From Tetraselmis striata (Eukaryota; Chlorophyta; Chlorodendrophyceae; Chlorodendrales; Chlorodendraceae): a stretch of 64,000 nt of DNA. The stretch's first letter is position 1, and every line of letters begins with the position of its first letter. A model generated the notes under the pieces. The model did not search any database and was not told the origin of the DNA. It saw nothing but the letters and a program-made list of their open reading frames with translations. The translations under genes were made by a program, and so were the position numbers. Below, piece after piece: positions 56,901 through 64,000 of the stretch. Location: contig VCJN01002714.1 of the NCBI GenBank assembly GCA_006384855.1, forward strand, positions 93,154 to 157,153. The letters are read 5' to 3'.

Positions 56901-59900
56901 GGAGGGTGTCCGCTCTCCAAACAACCACGACCGGCCCGGGAGGGTGGGCAAAGGCTCACCTGCCGCCGGGCAAACGCGGCGCGCTTGGCGGCTCGCAGGC
57001 GCGCCGCCTCCAGCCAGGCCTCGAATCCGCGGCGCAGGCAGCCCAGCAGCTTGCCGGCGATGAGGCGGCGGATGCGCTCGTGGCGCCAGGTGGTGTACCT
57101 GCGCCAGTTTGGCCCGCCCGGCACACAAGAAATCACCTCTGTCAGCCACGCCGCCCAGCTACGAAGACCGCCTCGCCCATACAAACCCTAAACGTTATTA
57201 CGAGCCTCAACTTGGGATTGCCTGCAACCGATGAGAACGTTCGCTGTTAGATTCGTCCAAAGTTGACCTCCGGCGGGTTCTTATTCGCAGTGTTCCAATA
57301 TCGCCTTGTCGACACACGCATCAGCGGCTCCCAGGGGCGATGTATCCCCACCCCCCTCTCCCGGGTTTCCGAAAGGGCTGCGGGTGATTTGCGGCATTGC
57401 ACGGGCAATCATCCCATCTTTGCTCACAGCGCGTGACGGGGCATCGACACAGTAGCCTGCTGCCAATGTGGGTTGCATCGAAATCCTGACACGGTGAGAG
57501 CGGAGGACTTGGGCGGCGCTGGCGGCCCTTGAAACCACCAACGAAACGTAGTAATAAGCCCCCTTCCCACCCTCGCGCTTCTACAGAGAGGAGGGAGTCC
57601 AGACCGTACATGCGTACATTGAGGGCCCTAAGAGCATCACGACCGCCCGTTAGAGTGATTGGGCGCATCGCGGCACACTCGGCAGTCCCAAGTTGATACA
57701 ACACCAAGTTGGAAGGGGGGGGGGGGGGGGGGGGGCGCACCACTTGTCGAAGGCTCTGCCCAGCATCCCCGTGATCATCTGGTGCGTGGCCGCGCGCAGC
57801 TTCTGGACGGCCTGTGCAAGGGGGGGAAGGGCGGGGGGGGGGAGTGAGAAGCACGGCGGCAGCTTGCAGAAGAAACGGAGGGGTTGCCGGAGGTCAGGGC
57901 TTGCGCTACCTGGATGACGTCGATCCAGGCGTAGAAGCACGAGGCGGCCGCGAAGCGGTTGCGCCTGGCAAGGCAGTGCGCCGCGATGGCGGCGTGGCGC
58001 GCCTGCGTCGCCGCCTGCTGCCGCCACGCCCACAGCGCCTTGCGGCCTGCGAACGACAAGAGGAACGCGCGCGGCGTGAGAGTCGGACCTGAGGCGCCCG
58101 CGTCGGCTGCGCCTGTCCACTCCTTCGCTTTGAGTGTGATATACTATGTTACACGATGACGACCGTTTGCCCGTTTGAGACAGGCGGACACCACCCTGGT
58201 CGCTCAAGAAACAGAGGCCGGCGCACAGCCGCGGGATCGTGTGATGCCTGAGCATCTCGAGCGCGCAACCACTCAGATGCCCAACTTTCCCATACCGGGC
58301 CTACAGCCATATTAACCGCAGCGGTGCCTTTGTCCCCCCCCCCCAGTGCTGACTCTCACTGATAAAAACGGAGTTGTGGAGCTGATAGCGATAACCCTCC
58401 CGCGGGTTTGATGGAGCATGGGTGATGTCGCGACTACCCCGTATTTGAAAAAACAGTAAAACAGTCCCGGAATGTTATTTACAGGGAGCCCTTCAAATCA
58501 TCACATTGTGAGCAGGGGGGGGGGGGGGGGGGGGATCATAAAACATTGATCAGCGCGGGCATGCAATATAACCATGATTGAAACGATAATGAACGGAGCC
58601 GACGCAGGTGACCTAGACACGGCGAACAGGAACCTGCTCTGCCTGTCTGCCTGTCTGCCTGTCAAAGGTCAAATGTGGACAAATCTTATGGCGGCGACTG
58701 TAGCGAAACGTTTTCAGCATAGGGGTGATTCATGCAGCCCCTATCTGAGGCGTATACAAACACAAACGGTCTGCGGATAAATAACATTTTTGAACCCCCC
58801 CCCCCACACACACACACACGCACACACACAGAGTAAAAAACTATCAAAAAGCATAATGACTTAGATTACAGCACGAATACATTTACGAATATTCCGACGC
58901 AAAGGTTGGCAAAACAGTCATTATTTTGGCCCCACTGATCGTATTTACTAAATTGTAAGGTAATAAGGGTCCTCATCGGTGCGCCGCCCGCGCAACCGCA
59001 TGTGAATGGAAAATGTGAGCAAGATTATGGCATGGCGATATCAAGCGTGGTGCTAGAGCAATGAGTATCAGCAGACGGCCTGGATGGATTGGCGTTGTCG
59101 GAGCGCTTTGGGGCGCTCCGTGGCGGCGGGTCGGAGGGCGCCGCACCGGTGGTGACCACAAACTTGCGCAGCGCCGCGGCGTGGCACTCCGCCAGCCACG
59201 CGCGCCAGTCCAGGACGTTCACCCAGCCACCCCAGGCAGCGCGCAGCCAGCGGCCCGCCACGCGCCTCACCAGCGCGCCCAGCCGCCGCCGCAGCGCGCC
59301 CAGCTCGCGCGCCATGCCGCGCCAGACGGAGAAGGCCGAGCGCGCGGTGTGGGCCGACATGTGCGCCAGGGCGCTCGCCAGCTGGGCGCGCCGCCACTGC
59401 GATGGCGGGGCGGGAGAGCGTCGGCATACAGAATAACGTTAAAGGTGTTACCGTTTTGCGACATCAATATAAACTTGTGGTCTGTATCACTATCAATTAT
59501 CAACGTTATTTAATATCAGTGAATGCAGCTAATATCATTGATTATGACACATTTGCCGACAGTGAAAGGATTCACCATTTTCGCTCATTGTCCGCATCGG
59601 CATCAAAACTGACAGTGCTCACTGGCAAGCGCTGTGCATGGGGCCCGCGCGCGGGGGGGGGGGGGGCACCTGTTGGTATGCCGCCTCCTGACGCCACCCC
59701 GAGAGGCCGCGCAGCTTGAGCTGCCGCGCGTAGGCGTAGATGGAGCGCACCACTGCCAGCCGCTCCACGATCAGCTCGTCCGCCACCAGGCGCCAGTGCC
59801 TGAGCGGGAGAGAGGCAGCCCGGGGAGGAAGTGCGGGGGGGGGGGGGGGCTTAGCCGCTGGGGAACACGCAGACGAACATGCAGCGCGGCAGCGGCGGCA

Positions 59901-62900
59901 TGAATGGATGGATTGCAGCGCGTTGTTGGAGCTTTGTTGCTTTTATAGATGGGGGGGGGGGGGGGGGGGGGGGGGTCGCACCGGAACGCCAGCGCGGTGC
60001 CCTTGCCGCACCAGAAGCGCAGCGCCACCTGCAGCCGGCGCTTCTTGGCGCCGCGCCGCTCCGCGTTGGCCATCAGCGCGAGCAGCGAGCGTCGCGTGAG
60101 GCCAAGCCAGTGCCGCCGCACCACCACCTCCATCTGCGCCGCCACAGCAGCAGCGCGCCGGGCGTCAGCCCCGACCCGCGAGAGCGCCGCATGACTCTCT
60201 TCGTGCTCAAGTGCAGCCGGGGGTGTGGAGGGACTCACCTTGTGGCGCAGGTCGCGGCTGCGGGAGGCGTAGTCCATCCACTTCTCCAGGCTCGTCGCCT
60301 TCAGCAGCCCGCCCCAGCGCAGCAGCGACAGCCAGGCGCGGTCGCCCAGCTCCGGGTTGCTCAAAACCAGTTCCTCGATGAACTCCTGCGGCGGGCCATC
60401 GCTCGCCATCGTCAGCAGTCTGGGGCCCGGCTCCGCCCGGCCTCAGCCGCGCAGTAAGGTTCAAGGGGCGGGGGAGAGACCTGCGACTGGCGCTCGTAGA
60501 TGGACTCCTCCGCCGCGAGGCGCCAGTTGAAGAAGGCGGCCTCCTTGAGGCCACAGAGCACGCGGCGCAGCAGGTCCCTGCAGGCCAGGGGCAGCACGTG
60601 GCCAAGCGAGGGCAGTAGCGATGCGTCAGACTTCGCCGACGCATGCGTGAAAAAGAAAGCGAGCGACGCGCCGAGAGACTGCCGTGTCGGCTTGACCATT
60701 GGCGTGCGCCCGTCGTTCCCCAGTGTGCGCGACGTCGACCGACCTGACAGGCGCCTGCCGGCCAAGCGAGGGGAGCCGCGCCAGGCGGAGCGCGTCGTGG
60801 TCTGCCAACGAGCTCTTGTTAGCGCGGGCGCCGCCCAACGGGGCGGACTGTCGTTCCCCGACGTATATCGCGGCATCGGTATACCAGACCATCCTGCCGT
60901 ACGTACGGACGGACGCGAGACCCGCGGCGGAGCGCAAAGGGCAAGTAAGCCGCGCGTTGCCTCGGGTGACGGGGATGCGTACCCTCCTTCCGAGGCCGAA
61001 CGTGACTCGAAGGGTGAGTTACGCTGCGCTATCCCTACCCTCGCCCTCGCCTCCCAACGAGCCCAGACATCGTCCTACGCTGCGCGGCGGTGTAATTCGC
61101 GCTACAAGTAACATAATCTACCGTACGCTTTGCGCAGCCGGTATTTTCAAGCGTAATTTGAAATATGGTATGCTACCCGTACGACCGTACGGGTGGTGAC
61201 TTTGATGAAATGGTTGAGACCGGAAAACGAATCACATGCCGCGATTCTGATGCTATATATAGTACGGGATATGGGCGAGCCTAACCGCCGCGACCCGGAC
61301 AGTCACCGTCACAGGCAGGACGAGCACGCACCGCACGCAGCGCACGGCGCTCGGCGCACGGGCGTACGGGTTTCAGGTTTTAAAATCCTAAACCCTACCT
61401 GGGCTGGTTCCCCTGGGCCACGAGCGGGCCCGGCGCGGGCATTGGGCACGGCTCGCCCACGAAGAGCCGCAATGCTGGTGTCGGAACGTCGAAAATATCG
61501 CGGCGGTCGTCGTCGATAAAGCGCTGCTGCATGCGGATACCCGTCGAGCCTTAACAGTATCGCAGCGCTCCACGGGGGGGGGGGGGGGGGCGGGCGGGCG
61601 GGGCGGGGCGTAATACACACCTCATCTTGTCCTGCTGCTCGCAATACAGCAGCCAGCTGTTGAGCGCAAGCGACGCCCCCCGTTGACGCACACGTGACAG
61701 GATGGCGCGCGCTGCCTGCCGCTGCCGGCGGTGCTCCACGAGCGTCGAGAACGCTGCCCACAGCGACTGCTCCGTCATCCGGCCCACCTGGGTCCGCCCA
61801 GCAACAGATAAGAAAGTCAAACCAGGGAGGAAAACAAACTGAGGCTGTAAAGACCTGACAGTACGAGTAGATGGAGAAACATCGACGTGCAACGACGAGA
61901 ACGCCATTTGTACATTCTCCACCGGGTTCGAGAGTACACGCGACAGGTCGGAGGCATGCATGCATAGGGTGGGCTGGGGCGAGCTCACCACGCGCCGCTG
62001 TATCTCCTCCGCGCGCAGACCCGCCTCCTGGCCTGCCTCCCAGGCGGCGGCCCAGCCATCGAACGCCCGTGACAGCGCGGCGGCCCGCATGCGCGCCACG
62101 CAGCGGACGAGCACGCTGCGGTGGTACCCCGATGTGGCGGCCCACACCCGCCAGCTTGCGAGCGCCTGCGGGACAGCCGACAAGCAGGCAACCGGGGCGC
62201 ACCGGGTGAGGAACGAAAGCCATCTCGGACGAGTCAAAGAGTCAAAGTCGTATCCAAGGGGGAGTTCGCTGTACAGAACAAAAGCGAACTTTCTGGTCGG
62301 CGTCCCGGGCTAAACTTCAAAAGTAATACTCTCGGACATATGGCTGTTTACTCGCATTGGTCTGCGACACAGGCACGCCGCTGCTACTGTCGGACCGCCG
62401 AGACGCCGATATGGGAGGAGGCAGGGTGAGGGTTCACTGCACGTGGCTACAGCCTCTCGCTGCGGCGCACCTTGCCGAGAGCGCTGTGCCTCCACCGCCA
62501 CAGCGCCGCCCTCTGCTTGCGCACCACGTCGCGCCAGCCGTCCACGGCGCGCGCGGCGGCGGAGTGCGCCCAGCGCTCGAGCGCGGCGGCGGCCTTGGCG
62601 CGAGCCACGACATTGGCCGCCAGCGCGTTGAAGGCGCGGCGCAGCGCGGCCGCCCGCCAGGAGGACAGCGCGCGGTGCACGCTCTCCCGCTTGGCGGCGA
62701 GCTCGCTGCGGGATGGGAGGGCCCGGGGGAGGGGGTATTTTGGACAGCGCATAATAAGGGCAGGACGGGCGAATGCAGGGAGGCTTCACTGCCGCGCCCA
62801 CCTCACACGATGGAGCCAGCCGGCCCAGGCGTGGCCCAGCGCCAGGTTCTGCCAGAAGGTCAGCGCTCTGCTGGCCATAGCCTGCTTGCAGATCAGCTCG

Positions 62901-63817
62901 CTGTCGTCAAGAGAGAAGGGGAGATGGGGGCACATGAGAGGCGGCATGGGGGGGGTGAGGGGGAGGTCAGCTGCTCAGAGGGCTCCAAACGGATACGCTG
63001 CCAGCGAGCATGGTGTCGTCGGCAGCGGCCAAGCAGCAGCCATCTCTCACCATCATCACCTCCCATCCATCCTTGCTCCACGCCGACACACACAGTACGC
63101 CTCCCAAGCTCTCTTAAGCCCCCTCTCCCCCCCCCCCCCCCCCTACCCCAGCTGGCGCGCGGTGCTGCCAGCGCGTGGTCCTTCCCTCCCCTCTCCCCTT
63201 TCTGGCGCGTGCCGCACCTCACTCGCGCCGCCCAGCCAGCAAAGGCGGACGCCAAGGTGCGGTTCCGCCACAGCTTGACCGCCAGTGCCACCTTGTGCCG
63301 CTTCCGTGCCGTCTCCCTGAGGCCACGCACAAATGGGGGCCAGGGGGGAGGGGGCCAGGAGCGGGAGGGGGTTCAGACAGAGGGGATTATAGGGGCATAA
63401 GAGGCGGTGACCTCAGGGGGGCTGGGAAGGGGGGGGGGGGGGGGGGCGGGGGCGCACTCGACGCTCAGCTGCCAGCCGGCAAATGCGGAGCCAAGGCAAA
63501 GGTTCAGCCAGAATGTGATCGCCGCGATTGCGCTCTCCCGCTTGGACACGAGCACCCTGGAGACCAAAGGGGTGATGGGGGGGGGGGGGGAGTGCCAATG
63601 GGGGCTATCCTTAGATGGCGGATGGCGGGCGGTAGCCAGCCAATGGCCGCCTGGCAGCTGGGCGCTGCGTGGCCCACAGGGGAAGGGGGCAGCGGCACAG
63701 GGTGGATGGCGGGCGCACCTCGCGCGGTGCTCCCAGCTGAAGAAGGCTACGGCCTTCCGCATGTTGCGCCAGTGCAGCAGCGCCAGCGTGGCGTTCTCCC
63801 GCTTGCGGCTCAGGTCG
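50910..63817 (-). CDS. Sfi1-like centrin-binding repeat protein, 22 exons, 5' end outside window
   Basis: Exons, 5' to 3' on minus: 63817-63719, 63556-63458, 63316-63218, 62900-62802, 62705-62471, 62165-61989, 61787-61621, 60577-60481, 60385-60239, 60133-59982, 59799-59670, 59396-59147, 58046-57910, 57811-57741, 57098-56960, 56284-56189, 55556-55440, 54678-54601, 54153-54068, 53438-53270, 52216-52109, 51164-50910. Phase is consistent at all 21 junctions, giving 1001 residues to TGA. Residues are mostly Ala/Arg/Leu helices with repeats of about 33 residues. A typical unit has L..KR..A...L..WR...L..AF.GW...V, matching the AF..W core of Sfi1 centrin-binding repeats. The last exon is Ser/Gly-rich and unstructured. 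In yeast and other eukaryotes Sfi1-type proteins bind centrin at spindle poles or basal bodies; that role is inferred here. The 5' intron runs off the window. Exon 54153-54068 ends at an apparent GC donor. Confidence 0.8.
52615..52880. repeat. Minisatellite of ACCAGCAGCGAGTAGCGAGT-type units
   Basis: Irregular array of ACCAGTACCAGT triplet-like steps mixed with AGCAGCGAGTAGCGAGT, in the intron between Sfi1-like exons 53438-53270 and 52216-52109. Confidence 0.85.
56763..56784. repeat. (CA)n microsatellite
   Basis: Short CA run in an Sfi1-like intron. A second, imperfect CA run lies at about 58803-58830 after a poly-C. Confidence 0.9.
62802..63817 (-). repeat. Four tandem 99-nt exons encoding one repeat each
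   Basis: Exons 63817-63719, 63556-63458, 63316-63218 and 62900-62802 are each exactly 99 nt, start with one base of a split codon and end with two (phase 2 introns). Each encodes one 33-residue repeat. Cores seen: KRENATLALLHWRN, KRESAIAAITFWLN, KRHKVALAVKLWRN and KQAMASRALTFWQN, each followed by an A(F/W)..W step. This is the signature of exon-level tandem duplication. Confidence 0.85.
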
Positions 63818-64000
63818 CTGCGGGCAGGCAGGAGGGGGGGGGGGGGGGGGGTCAATGAGGGGGCATTTGCGCCAGATTATGGCGTGGTGGCAGGGGGGGG
63901 GGGGGGGGCGCCGCTGGATGCCCTTCAAGAGCTCCTAGTTTATGATCTAATGGGTTTGGATACTCAATAAACTTAAATTCTTCATTGATTTTATCAGAAT
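63818..64000 (-). other. Intron of the Sfi1-like gene continuing out of the window
   Basis: Upstream of the first visible exon (acceptor CCGCAG before 63817). Contains G-runs at about 63834-63850 and 63893-63907. No start codon belonging to this gene is visible. Confidence 0.6.

Noticed and set aside
60578-61620. Extra Sfi1-like exon in the 1-kb intron
   Set aside because: Open frames there lack the W/AF..W repeat pattern, and the flanking exons do not need another exon in the model as built.

Overview
The window looks like nuclear DNA of a GC-rich microbial eukaryote, most plausibly a green alga. This rests on multi-exon genes with GT-AG introns, a copia LTR retrotransposon, DIRS-like and LINE-like remnants, long simple repeats, and a large Sfi1-like protein. 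The species cannot be fixed from the sequence. There are no bacterial operons, CRISPR arrays or rRNA genes.

Layout. 0.7-1.7 kb: decayed 3' end of a non-LTR retrotransposon. 1.7-5.4 kb: no convincing gene; homopolymers, CT repeats and a CCTAA-type repeat. 5.5-15.7 kb (minus): a multi-exon gene encoding a GYF-like domain, an acidic linker and a huge Pro/Trp/Gln repeat array in one 5.6-kb exon. Two further minus exons at 17.8-18.7 kb may be its 5' part. 19.8-29.0 kb: a roughly 9-kb nested inverted-repeat array built from several tandem repeat families, with one coding exon at its right edge. 30.2-32.7 kb (plus): a nine-exon D-2-hydroxyacid dehydrogenase. 32.8-38.8 kb: an almost intact copia element (minus) with identical 312-bp LTRs and a 5-bp target duplication. 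39-41.7 kb: minisatellites. 41.8-44.8 kb: a decayed DIRS-like retroelement between diverged direct repeats. 45.1-49.3 kb (plus): a TenA/haem-oxygenase-like gene split by a 3.5-kb repeat-filled intron. 50.9-63.8 kb (minus): at least 22 exons of an Sfi1-like centrin-binding repeat protein whose 5' end lies beyond the window.

Gene models were built by hand from splice motifs. Their strongest support is that reading phase stays consistent across every junction (22 exons in the Sfi1-like gene, 9 in the dehydrogenase). The genes share no evident pathway; this is a gene-sparse, repeat-rich chromosome segment. A recurring architectural feature is a pure or near-pure C-tract a few bases after the 5' splice site in the introns of both minus-strand genes.
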